Positions 1 to 8,435 of a stretch of 64,000 nt of DNA are shown piece by piece. Origin of the DNA: Coenobita brevimanus (lineage: Eukaryota > Arthropoda > Malacostraca > Decapoda > Coenobitidae); contig CM064667.1 in assembly GCA_032717465.1 (NCBI GenBank), positions 1,708,430-1,772,429 on the forward strand, read 5' to 3'. Within the stretch, counting starts at the first letter, position 1, and every line of letters starts with the position of its first letter. The translations under genes and the position numbers were made by a program. Under the pieces are notes generated by a model, which saw nothing but the letters and a program-made list of their open reading frames with translations, ran no database searches and was not told where the DNA came from.

Positions 1-108
1 ATAATAATAATAATAATAATAATAATAATATCCTGTCCCGCCCCACCACACTCGACCACTGGCTACCACACTGGTTTGGTCTAGAATTGCAGGCCAGTGA
101 GTGTGGTA

Positions 109-160
<52 letters not shown>

Positions 161-238
161 TCCTGTCCCGCCCCACCACACCCGACCACTGGCTACCACA
201 CTGGTTTGGTCTAGAATTGCAGGCCAGTGAGTGTGGTA

Positions 239-269
<31 letters not shown>

Positions 270-347
270 TCCTGTCCCGCCCCACCACACCCGACCACTG
301 GCTACCACACTGGTTTGGTCTAGAATTGCAGGCCAGTGAGTGTGGTA

Positions 348-380
<33 letters not shown>
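1..380. repeat. Composite satellite: ~80-bp unit alternating with (TAA)n
   Basis: Three near-identical copies of a roughly 80-bp GC-rich block begin at 31, 161 and 270. They are separated by (TAA)n tracts of different length, and the window itself starts inside a TAA tract. The block starts with TCCTGTCCCGCCCCACCAC and ends with GCCAGTGAGTGTGG. Reading frames here are runs of one or two residues and are not genes. Confidence 0.9.
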
Positions 381-382
<2 letters not shown>

Positions 383-420
383 TGATGATGATGATTATGA
401 CGATGATGATTATGATGATC

Positions 421-785
421 TGTCTATCTATCTGTTAATCTAAGACGTCATAATCCCGTAAGGGGTGGCCGTTTGACTTTAGGTTAGTTGTTTTGCGGGG
501 AGGGGCACTAACCCTCCACCAACCCACTTGCTGACACGTAGGGAACACATATGTGTTGGTTATATGGTTACCACCCAGCGTTGTAAATAGTTTCCTGACA
601 TACAGGAAACCATTAGGCTTGTCAATGTAAAACCACCTGAAAAGGAAAGAAGAGTAATAAAATGTGACAGGAAAGGAGGAAATACGAAGAGAGGAGGCCA
701 GACACAGAAACAGAACGATAAAGGTGAAGAAAAAAGTAGGCAGCACTACATCAAGTGAGTGGATGATGGTGACCACCGCCTACCA
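421..785 (-). mobile_element. SINE-like element, family C, copy 1
   Basis: This copy reads on the minus strand, and its 3' tail appears here as TCTATCTATC near 421-435. It matches the copies at 2346-2680 (minus) and 6598-6962 (plus). The layout from 5' to 3' is a pyrimidine-rich leader, a core containing TGACAAGCC and GGTAACCATATAACCAA, and a 3' end resembling GGCCACCCTTTATGGGATTA. That 3' end matches an RTE-like LINE end at 7978-8028. No clear pol III boxes were seen in this family, so calling it a SINE rests on its size, its tail and its dispersed copies. Confidence 0.7.
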
Positions 786-986
786 CCATGATGCTGATGA
801 TAATAATGATGATGATGGTAGTAGTTGTAGTAGCAGTAGTTATAGTTGTAGTAATAGTAGTGGGAGTATTAGTATTAGTAGTAGTAGTAGGTATAGTAGT
901 AATAATAGTATTAGTAGTAGTAGTAGTAGTAGTACTAGTAGTAGGTATAGTAGTAGTAATAGTATTATTATTATTATTATTATTAT

Positions 987-1017
<31 letters not shown>

Positions 1018-1132
1018 TATAGTAGTAGCAATAGTAGTAGTAGTAGTAGTTATAGTAGTAGCAATAATAGTAGTAGTAGTAGTAGTAGTAGGAGTAGTGG
1101 TAGTCGTAGTAGTAGTAGCAGTAGTAGTAGTG

Positions 1133-1163
<31 letters not shown>

Positions 1164-1199
1164 CAGTGGTAGTAGTAGTAGTAATAGTAGTAGTGACTG
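786..1199. repeat. (AGT)n-rich compound trinucleotide tract
   Basis: About 410 bp is built almost entirely from AGT triplets with ATT, GGT and AAT interruptions. It is open in several frames as poly-Ser, poly-Val, poly-Thr or poly-Tyr only because the triplets lack stop codons in those frames. It is not coding. Confidence 0.95.
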
Positions 1200-1401
1200 C
1201 TGATCTGGTAATGAACGTCACCTTGCAAATCTTACATCGTCATCCTTCCACCAAATTCGGCTAAAATCTGATCAGAACAGATTTATTTTAATAACCCCTC
1301 ACACACACCGACTTTGGCCTTGACCTGTGACCTTGACCTCTGAGTATTTGTCCTCAAGAGCCAGTCACTTCACTTCAGTCTTATCCTCCAGCCTTGCCCC
1401 A

Positions 1402-1703
1402 GGTTTATCCACCGCCGGATTAAGGGGGGGGGGGCCAAGGGGCCCGGGCCCTGGGCCACCCACCAAGAGGGGGCCTCCCACCAGAGCAACTTGTATTCAT
1501 TTCATTTCGTGTTTATGCATTACATATTACAGCATTGGATGAATAGTCCCCGTTCAGTATTTCCTAACTAAAAGTGTCCTATTTATATATTAGGATTTAG
1601 GTTACCAGTCTGTGGTGTATGCCATTGGGGGAGTTGGAAAGGGGGCCTCCCTTCCAAGCGGGCCCCGGGCCTCCCACATGCTTAATCCAGCCGTGGGTTT
1701 ATC
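1402..1703. mobile_element. hAT-type MITE (286 bp, 1410-1695) with 8-bp target duplication
   Basis: The termini are inverted repeats, CACCGCCGGATTAAG at 1410-1424 and the complement of CACGGCTGGATTAAG at 1681-1695, with two mismatches in 15 bp. Directly outside lie perfect 8-bp copies of GGTTTATC at 1402-1409 and 1696-1703. Eight-bp target duplications are the hallmark of the hAT superfamily. The subterminal regions are rich in GGGGCC and GGCCCGGGCC, also in inverted orientation. There is no coding capacity, so it is a nonautonomous element. Confidence 0.85.
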
Positions 1704-1843
1704 TATAATGAATTCTGGTAAGTTGATGTTCTTTCTCTCTCTCTCTCTCTCTTAAACTTTCACCTAGCCCTCGAACCTTTACCTTTTATTTACTGTACTT
1801 TCCTTAAAAAAAAAAAAAAAAAAGCACGTTTCGTTCTAGGCTG

Positions 1844-2009
1844 TCACTCAATCCTTCCACCTAGTTTGGTTAAAATCGGATAACAACTGAGTTATCTCAT
1901 AATAGGAACTATTCTCTTTGGGGGTTCCTCTGTGAGAATAGTTCCGGCCATAAGATAACTTGAGCGGTTTTTATCGGATTTTACCCAAACTTGGTGGATA
2001 GGTTGAGGA
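1844..2009. repeat. Imperfect foldback, ~75-bp arms
   Basis: The left arm (1844-1918) pairs with the right arm (1935-2009) across a loop of about 16 bp. The arms share CCACC(A/T)AGTTTGG, TAAAATC and GGAACTATTCTC or its complement. A related motif, CTTCCACCAAATTCGGCTAA, also occurs alone near 1245. No genes are seen between 1700 and 2345 apart from this foldback and the (GT)n tract. Confidence 0.75.
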
Positions 2010-2087
2010 TCAGCCCATGGCAAAAACTATTATTAATGAGGGCATTGTAAAAGTTCAAGTCCACACAGCATGGTCAAATTTCTGCCC

Positions 2088-2089
<2 letters not shown>

Positions 2090-2142
<53 letters not shown>
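2090..2142. repeat. (GT)n microsatellite
   Basis: This is an uninterrupted TG dinucleotide run of about 50 bp. Confidence 0.97.
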
Positions 2143-2143
<1 letters not shown>

Positions 2144-2345
2144 AACAAACATTTCGATTAGTTTTGATACATAGCACCTTCTCATCCTGGAACAGCGGTC
2201 TCCATTTTTAGGGATTTACAGGATTCGTTCACTCAAAAAATCTACCAGCTTTTACTGCTCTCTATCAACTCTGCCGTTTTTAAGGCTGTTGGTCTACCCT
2301 ACTTCGGGGACTATCGATCTACGGTGGCGTCGATCGGAATACGGT

Positions 2346-2680
2346 AGACAGACAGCGCCATAATCCCATAAGGGGTGGCCATTTGACTTTGAGTTATTTG
2401 TTTTACAGGGAGGGGCACTAACCCTCCACCAACCCACTTGTTGACACATAGGGAGCACGTATGGTTTGGTTATATGGTTACCACCCAGCATTGTAAATGG
2501 TTTCTTGGCTTACAGGAAACTATTTGGCTTGTCACTCAATGTAAAGCCACCTGTAAATGAAAGAAAAGCAATAAGAAGTGACAGGAAAGATGGGAGAAAT
2601 AGGAAGAGAGGAGGGCAGGCACAGAAAACGAATGATAAAGGCTAAGGAAGCAGTAGGCAGCACTACATCAAGTGAGTTAC
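2346..2680 (-). mobile_element. SINE-like element, family C, copy 2
   Basis: This is a minus-strand copy with the same order of blocks as 421-785 and 6598-6962. The 3' tail is decayed to GACAGACAG rather than a clean TAGA run. The 5' end lies at the shared GCAGCACTACATCAAGTGAG motif (as read on the plus strand). The following 2681-2877 holds nothing recognisable. Confidence 0.7.
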
Positions 2681-2877
2681 TTCTATAAATTCATTTCAAA
2701 TCAAGGTCGCTCAAGTCTTCCGTAAGTATTGTAATTTGTTGGGCACAACAAAAATGAAAACAAAGAATTGCTCTGTGCAAGATAAATATAGAACTGAAAA
2801 GTATGATTATACACTGGATTTCTTGTAGGCTAGATTTGATGTAAGCTACGGTACATTACTTCTCAGTTACATATTGG

Positions 2878-4535
2878 TTGCGCTTGATAAACATCAACTC
2901 CTCAAAGCGAACATCTGTCATTCTGCATCGCTCAGGATAAAGACTTTCCCAGCAATAGAGAAAGATCTCTCAGCTGGAGCTGATGATCCGGGATACCGGT
3001 ACACAGATATTGGAGAGCCAGTATTGTTAGTTCAGGTACGGGTACCGTACTGTTGACTGGCTCTGTTGCCAGAAGAGAAGGGGATCACTGTCATCATCTG
3101 TTGTTGGCTGACTCAGGTAGGATTCTACTTGTGATGAAGTTGATGTAGATAGGAAAGAGCTCGTTGATGCTGATGGTATCATAAATCTGAACAGCTTGCG
3201 CTTCTCCTTTGGTGGGGCGTCCTTATTTTCCTGAAGGGAACCCTTCTCTTCATTAGGCATAATTTCATCTACTTTAGACCTCAGTAGAGATTTCATGACC
3301 TTGACTTCTTCTGGCGAGCACCAGTCCACCTTAAAGCCTGGATCTAGGAGTGAAGCCAGCTGAAACATCTCCATGTCATCATAGATCTTCAACCTTCTCT
3401 TGATTGAGCTTTTGAGAGTAGTAATCGTCTTTGACATGTATGTCTGTGATAGTTGTTCAAGCTCGGCTTTCAGTCCACGAATACATGGAATTACTTTGCC
3501 TGACGTTTCAACATTCTCTTCCTGACACTATAGAGTTGCTACTCCAAATGGTGTCAAGATGTCTGTTATTTCCTTGATGAGATTAAGTTCATATTTGGTT
3601 AGCTTTACTGGACAATCTAACTGATCAAGCTTGACTGGATCAATCTTCAGAAGGGAGCGAAGCATCATGTTACTGCTGTTCCATTGGGTTGCATTTTTGG
3701 CCTGAGGTGTGCATTCATCTTCAAGAATGTCAGATGCCAGTGCAGAATGACAGATGTGTGATACTAAACGTGAGGCTTTTCTAGTGACTCCTGATACAGG
3801 TCCTGCTTCCTCGAGCCCATCTTTCACAGTATTTTGTAAATTATGAACAAAACATCTGACATGCTCAGGCAAGAGCTCCAGGAACTTCTCATTGTTATCA
3901 GGAATGTCAAAGGCATCATCTTCCTCTTCACTTTCACTGTCTTGATTAGTGTCTGGATCGTCGTCCATACCGGGAAGTGTCACAAATGCTTTAAGCATAT
4001 TGCTGGCACTGTCGGTACAATTGTCAGAATCTTCTTTTCTAGGTTAAAGCTAGTGATGATTTCAGTGAATGTGGCATGAATCTTTTCTGCAGTGTGGGAC
4101 CCTTTGAATCTCCTGCAAGCTAACATTGTTGACTGGAGCTGGAAGTTTTCAATGAAATGACATGTGATCGCAGTGTACAAATGCATCTGTCTGTTTGTCC
4201 AAAGATCAACTGTAACACAAAGATACCCAACAGAATGAAATTTGTCATTGAGATCTCTCTATCTCTATCTATATCATTGAGATGTTCTTGTATTTTTTGA
4301 GTTTGAGAGGGAAGAAGCTTGCTGCTGAGCTCCTTGTGGCTTGGGATACTGTAGCAGGGCTGGGCCTTGTTTAGAAGGGCTTGAAAGTTAGGATCCTCAA
4401 CTCTTGAAAGAGGTTGGAGAGAGCCAGCAGTGAAGCAAACCAGTAACTTATTCATTTCCTTTTGGCAGGCATCACTGTTGCTCCATTTTTTCTTAGTACA
4501 AGATACCCCGAAGTCAGTTACTGGAGCTGGACCCG
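2878..4535 (-). pseudogene. Broken hAT/ZBED-like transposase of element T1
   Basis: This is a minus-strand hAT-type transposase split by frameshifts into pieces 4535-4120, 4186-3980, 4010-3528 and 3437-2880. The N-terminal piece starts MAGPAPVTDFG and has SLQPLSRVEDPNF and YSIPSHKEL, which resemble the hAT region after the BED finger. No BED zinc-ligand cluster is visible. The next pieces give TAEKIHATF and then, after a frame change, TDSASNMLKAF, which corresponds to the catalytic Asp motif. Further on come RCFVHNLQ, TQWNS and LLDPGFK. The C-terminal dimerisation signature AERSFSIAGKVF is readable in the 2900-2970 region and is followed by a stop. At least three frame changes and internal stops make it dead. 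Its start codon and upstream region are duplicated in inverted orientation at 6032-6399. Confidence 0.8.
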
Positions 4536-5014
4536 CCATTTCCTTATATAACTAAAGAAAAGCCCTATGTGCATGTTTACAACCACATTATTTAATACAA
4601 GAACACTAAAAGTTAAAAATAATGAATAGTGCACTCCTGCATGGCCTCTTCTGACAACTGTGCTCATCCCAGCTCCCTCCAAAAGGAAGAGTGTTGCAGT
4701 ATACAGTAAACTCTCAACTAACGCGAGTTTAAAAAACGCGTTTTTGTTTTAACACGAGCAAATATTTAAGGAGATATGTTTAACTAACAAGGGTTTCTCA
4801 ATTTAATGGGACTTTACACGTACTGTATGTGATGGTTTCATATTAGCCGCGCGCGCCTTGGACAGTCCCGAACTGATAGACTGTGTGTGGCAGTTTATGC
4901 ATAAATACAATTTTTTATTTGCCTGTTGCTTAAACTGGTTTTATTCGAACTATTAATATTCGAAAATGAAGTTTGGCCCCATTTTGAGCAATTTGGCTCA
5001 TTTTTGGACAAAAT

Positions 5015-5218
5015 TTGGCCAGGAAAGTGATGGCAGATCTAAATTTTTACAACTTGATGCTGCAGAACAGAAAGAAGAAAACCACTCAGACCAAGATAGA
5101 GCAGTTCTTTATGAAGAAGACAGAAAACTTAAGGGAGTTATCTTCAACACCAGTAGCACGGGAGTCAGAGGAAGAGGAAGAGGAAGGAGAGCAGAGCGAG
5201 GAGGGACAACAAATTTAG
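5015..5218 (+). pseudogene. C-terminal remnant of a Tigger/pogo transposase with PIP-box-like motif
   Basis: This is an open frame of 67 codons inside T2. It reads FYNLMLQNRKKKTTQTKIEQ and continues FFMKK, then an acidic Glu-rich tail. QTKIEQFF fits the PCNA-interacting consensus Q-x-x-(I/L/M)-x-x-F-F. Drosophila pogo transposase is known to bind PCNA through a motif of this type. The DNA-binding and DDE parts are absent, so this is a remnant of the autonomous parent. The annotated start Met is not meaningful. Confidence 0.5.
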
Positions 5219-5428
5219 TGTGGGGAGCAGCGGTAGGTGGAGGAGTGGGGTGAGGAGGGACAGCAGCAGACGATGAGTAATCCATAGATGAAGTGAGGCT
5301 GTGTGTTGTTATTGCTTGTGACCTACTGACTGTAATGAAAATGTTGCTTTTACTGTAGTATTTTTATGACCTACTAAGGCATTAATAATGTTGAGGAACT
5401 TTCACAATGCCGTGAATGAAGCAGAATT

Positions 5429-5565
5429 GAAAGAAAATCCACGTAAAAAACGAAAATAGTATGTATTTGGGGAGAAGTAAACAATGCTTCGTCCCAACAA
5501 GGGCTCAAATGTTGTTTATTTCTCCCCAAATATACTGTTTTTGTTTTTTACATGGATTTCCTTTC
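5429..5565. repeat. Foldback inside T2
   Basis: The left arm (5429 to about 5490) and right arm (about 5510-5565) are imperfect inverted repeats of about 55-60 bp. They share ATTTGGGGAGAA and its complement, and GTAAAAAAC and its complement. It lies downstream of the T2 coding remnant. Confidence 0.75.
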
Positions 5566-6029
5566 ACATTAATATTGTTGCTTTTAAGTTTAGAATAGCA
5601 TAACTCCCCAAATGGGTAGACTTTCCCAGAGTCCAGGAATGTAACCTCCAATATTACCATTGTTTCTTATGGGAAAATTATGTTTAAATAACGCGTTTTT
5701 AACTAACACAACCTCTCCAGGAACCTAACCCTCGCGTTATTTGAGAGGTTACTGTATTTCATTCACTGGATAATGCCATTACTGTACTAAGACAGCCACA
5801 AACTGTGCCTGGGATAATGTTACAGTGTCAGCAGAGTTCAATGAGATTTTTGTTTTCTGTAGCCATCTGCGGATATTCAAAACCGTGAATGTTAAAACCG
5901 CGGATGTTAACCCCTTCTTTACCCACCCCTTCCCCCAGTGTAAAGACTACGTTTACCCCCCAGACCCACCTGACATCTCCCCCTCCCCTAGTGTGAGGGG
6001 TAGTGTATGTTTTTTTGCCACGTCCAAAC

Positions 6030-6503
6030 TACAGTCATCCCTAAACATTCGCGGTTTGAACATTCACAGTTTTGCATATCTGCAGATGCCTACAGAAAAA
6101 AAAAATTATCTCATTGAACTCTGCTGACGCTGTAACATTATCCCAGGCACAGTTTGTGGCTGTTTTAGTACAGTAATGGCATTATCCAGTAAATGAAATA
6201 TACTGTAACACTCTTCCTTAAGGAGGGAGCTGGGATGAGCACAGTAGTCAGATAAGGCCATGCAGGAGTACGCTATTCATTATTTTTAACTTTTAGTGTT
6301 CTTGTATTAAATAAAGTAGTTGTTTAGTGTTCTTGTATTAAATAAAGTGGTTGTAAACATGCACATAGGGTTTTTCTTTAGTTATATAAGGAAATGGGGG
6401 GTCCAGAGGTGTTTTTAAGGAGGAGCTGCAGATATCTGCGGATTTTTAACATTTGCGGGTGTCTCTGTTACATAACCCCCGCGAATGTTAAGGGATGACT
6501 GTA
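6030..6503. mobile_element. Short deletion derivative of T1 (6032-6501)
   Basis: The termini are CAGTCATCCCTAAACATTCG at 6032 and the complement of CAGTCATCCCTTAACATTCG ending at 6501, with TA on both sides. Positions 6054-6399 repeat the T1 5' region in reverse orientation, up to and including the ATG of the hAT-like gene. The sequence then jumps to about 100 bp of presumed T1 3' end. This is the structure of an internally deleted nonautonomous copy. A 31-bp tandem duplication (TTTAGTGTTCTTGTATTAAA unit) occurs at about 6294-6356. No 8-bp duplication is visible outside the TA. Confidence 0.75.
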
Positions 6504-6597
6504 TTCACTTCTTGTGATTTGTTTGTATACTGATGATCACATAATCCAAGCATGATGTTGGTAATGGAAAAAAAAATTATTATAAAATAATTGTGGT

Positions 6598-6962
6598 AGG
6601 TGGTGGCGACCATCATCCACTCAATTGATGTAGTGCTGCCTACTTCCTTAGTTTTTATCATTCTTTTTCTGTCCCTGCCCTCCTCTCTTCCTATTTCTCC
6701 CATCTTTCCTGTCACTTCTTATTCCTTTTCTTTCCATTACAGGTGGCTTTACATTGAGTGACAAGCCAAATGGTTTCCTGTAAGCCAAAAAAACATTTAC
6801 AATGCTGGGTGGTAACCATATAACCAAACCATACGTGCTCCCTACATGTCAACAAGTGGGTTGGTGGAGGGTTGGTGCCCCTCCCTGTAAAACAACTAAC
6901 TCAGTGTCAAATGGCCACCCTTTATGGGATTATGGCGTCTGGCAATAAATAGATAGATAGAC
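6598..6962 (+). mobile_element. SINE-like element, family C, copy 3, with (TAGA)n tail
   Basis: This is the best oriented copy. Its leader contains GATGTAGTGCTGCCTACTTC, the core has GAGTGACAAGCCAAATGG, TTTCCTGTAAG and GGTAACCATATAACCAAACC, and the 3' end GGGATTATGGCGTCTGGCAA is followed by TAAATAGATAGATAG. The last 45 bp match the 3' end of the RTE fragment at 7978-8028. Confidence 0.75.
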
Positions 6963-7075
6963 TGTATATCATTATATAAGTTTACATTTCTTATACTAAA
7001 GTACTGTTACAGTACCCAGATAACTACTGTACAAACTTGCTTGAAAAAAATGTCGTGCGCAGATGGATGGCTTAT

Positions 7076-7342
7076 TTATTTACCTTGTAAGCTGTGCATG
7101 AAGTGTATGGACACACGTGATGGTGATGGCAACCTTGACCCACTTGTTGCCGAGAGTGTGACGTCACTAAGCTCGTTAGTAATTTCCTCCTCCTCCTCAC
7201 TCACATCAACCTCGCTATCATTTTCAGGATCATAGTAATCTACTGACACGTCAGACACTGCTGCATCATCATCTGATACAACTAAATAAGTACCCTCATG
7301 AGGAATAAACTCGTCACTATCGGAAGCTGCCAGAGACGCCAT
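7076..7342 (-). pseudogene. Acidic N-terminal ORF, possibly piggyBac transposase start
   Basis: This is an 88-codon frame starting MASLAASDSDEFIPHEG and rich in Asp, Glu and Ser (for example DVSEEEEEI). Short acidic N-termini of this type precede the catalytic domain in many piggyBac transposases. The frame lies inside PB1 and reads away from its right end, which fits a deleted PB1 gene. No catalytic motif follows. The assignment is inference from composition and position only. Nothing recognisable fills 6963-7075 or 7343-7589. Confidence 0.35.
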
Positions 7343-7589
7343 GAGAGAAAAATATCCTGTACACCCTCTCTCGTGGTCAAGTGCGTGGTAACTGGCCCTC
7401 TCAGGCAGGCCAAGGGGTGTAAATTATGCCGTATGTCAGCAGAAAATATAGTACGATATCTGTAGTAGAAATTATAAATAAAATAATGATTGGTCTAAAA
7501 GAGATTACATCACAGATGAGTGAGCAAGTCCTTGGTGCCACAGCAACCCAGTCATGACGTATCTTATGATGTCAGAATTCATCAGAACT

Positions 7590-8038
7590 TCGTCACAGTG
7601 AAGTGAAGCTTGGACGTTGTTGGAAGGACACAAGTCAAGAGTGAGAGCAGTGGAAATGAGTTATTTAAGAGGAGCCTGTGGAGTCACATGGAGAGACAGG
7701 CTGACAAATGGGGATACAAAGGAGCGCTATGGTGTGGATGTGGATGTGATAGGAAGCGTTAGGAGGAACACACTGAGGTGGTTTGGCCATATGGAGAGGA
7801 TGGAGGGTGAGAGACTGATGAGGAGAATGTATGTGAGTGAGGTGGAGGGGAGGAGAGGGAGGGGAAGGCCAAGGATGAGATGGAGGGATGGAGTGGAGAG
7901 GTATATGAGAGAGGGGGGTGTGAGTTGGGAGCAGGGCAGCGAAATGGCGGGGGACAGGGTGACGTGGAGGCGATTTGTTTGTGGCCACCCTGTATGGGAT
8001 TGGGGCGTCTGGCAATAGATAGATAGACTCGTCACAGT
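7590..8038 (+). mobile_element. 5'-truncated RTE-like LINE 3' end (7600-8028) with 10-bp target duplication
   Basis: The insertion is flanked by TCGTCACAGT at 7590-7599 and 8029-8038. The interior encodes the C-terminal end of an RTE-type protein. Readable motifs are LRGACGVTWRDRL, RWFGHMERMEGERL and RGRGRPRMRWRDGVERY, ending near 8018. They correspond to the same region of the large LINE at 55200-55500 but are clearly diverged. The tail is ATAGATAGATAG. The open frame of 133 codons is a fragment and has no start of its own. Confidence 0.85.
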
Positions 8039-8236
8039 CTATGTTGTCAAAACACAGAGCTGTTGCTTTCATGAGGTCCTCAGAAACAGCCTTACCGGGC
8101 TACCCTGATGCCCATATGCTGCCATTCTATAGAGGGTGTACCAGCATACCACGGTTGCGGTTCCGGTGTCTCACGGGTGTTTACCAGTGACGTACATCAA
8201 AACATGTTTCCGGTAAAGAAGGGGTTAAGGAAGGGG

Positions 8237-8252
8237 TTAAGGGATGACTGTA
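8237..8252. other. Outer half of the split T1 terminal repeat
   Basis: TTAAGGGATGACTG followed by TA is identical to the end of the T1 derivative at 6488-6503. It is the piece displaced by PB1. From 8253 to 8435 no gene is seen. A Tigger-like terminal motif (complement of CAGTCAACCCACGCTATTTG) occurs at 8417-8437 just where the Tigger coding sequence below stops. Confidence 0.65.
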
Positions 8253-8435
8253 TACCTATACAGGTTAACTGCACAGATTAACTCTGTAGGACAGTATTTC
8301 TCACCAAAAACTTGCAAAAAAATCACTAATGAACCACTGGAACAGCTGATGCAGTGGAAAAGGCAGGAAATACCTTGAAATAATTTCCCAGAAAAATCCA
8401 CGAACATGTGAACCTGCAAATAGCGTGGGTTGACT

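Larger units (their letters stand above)
4702..5756. mobile_element. Tigger/pogo-like element T2 (4704-5754), TA target duplication
   Basis: The inverted ends are CAGTAAACTCTCAACTAACG at 4704 and the complement of CAGTAACCTCTCAAATAACG ending at 5754. Each is flanked by TA, as in the Tc1/mariner/pogo group, and the TIR style is Tigger-like. The homologous T1 sequence at about 6205-6215 reads CAGTATATTTC in complement and lacks the insert, so it is an empty site. The 1,051-bp length and the retention of only a C-terminal coding piece show internal deletion. Confidence 0.85.
4521..5910 (-). mobile_element. 5' terminal region of element T1, interrupted by T2 and PB1
   Basis: This segment lies upstream of the hAT-like gene. 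Apart from the T2 insertion (4704-5754), it is a reverse-complement match of 6054-6399 over about 340 bp, including the transposase start codon. It ends at 5910 with ACCGCGGATGTTAA, the inner part of T1's terminal repeat. The outer part, TTAAGGGATGACTG followed by TA, lies at 8237-8252 on the far side of PB1. The left end of T1, beyond 2878, was not found. Confidence 0.7.
5907..8240. mobile_element. piggyBac-like element PB1 inserted in the T1 terminal repeat
   Basis: The left boundary is TTAA (5907-5910) followed by CCCCTTCTTTACC. The right boundary is the complement, GGTAAAGAAGGGG, at 8212-8224, followed by TTAA (8225-8228), a short repeat of the end (GGAAGGGG) and a second TTAA (8237-8240). 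TTAA target duplications and CCC-starting termini are diagnostic of piggyBac. Removing the element rejoins CGGATG-TTAA-GGGATGACTG, which recreates T1's terminal repeat as seen intact at 6477-6501. PB1 contains a T1 derivative, a SINE, an acidic ORF and an RTE fragment, and no transposase catalytic region. At 5924-6031 there is nothing but C-rich sequence. Confidence 0.75.

Noticed and set aside
664..1264. Long open frames of Ser, Thr, Val or Tyr runs
   Set aside because: They are translations of the (AGT)n tract on both strands.
7665..8072. Minus-strand His/Pro-rich frame of 135 codons
   Set aside because: It is the antisense shadow of the RTE fragment at 7600-8028, as shown by the target duplication and LINE motifs on the plus strand.
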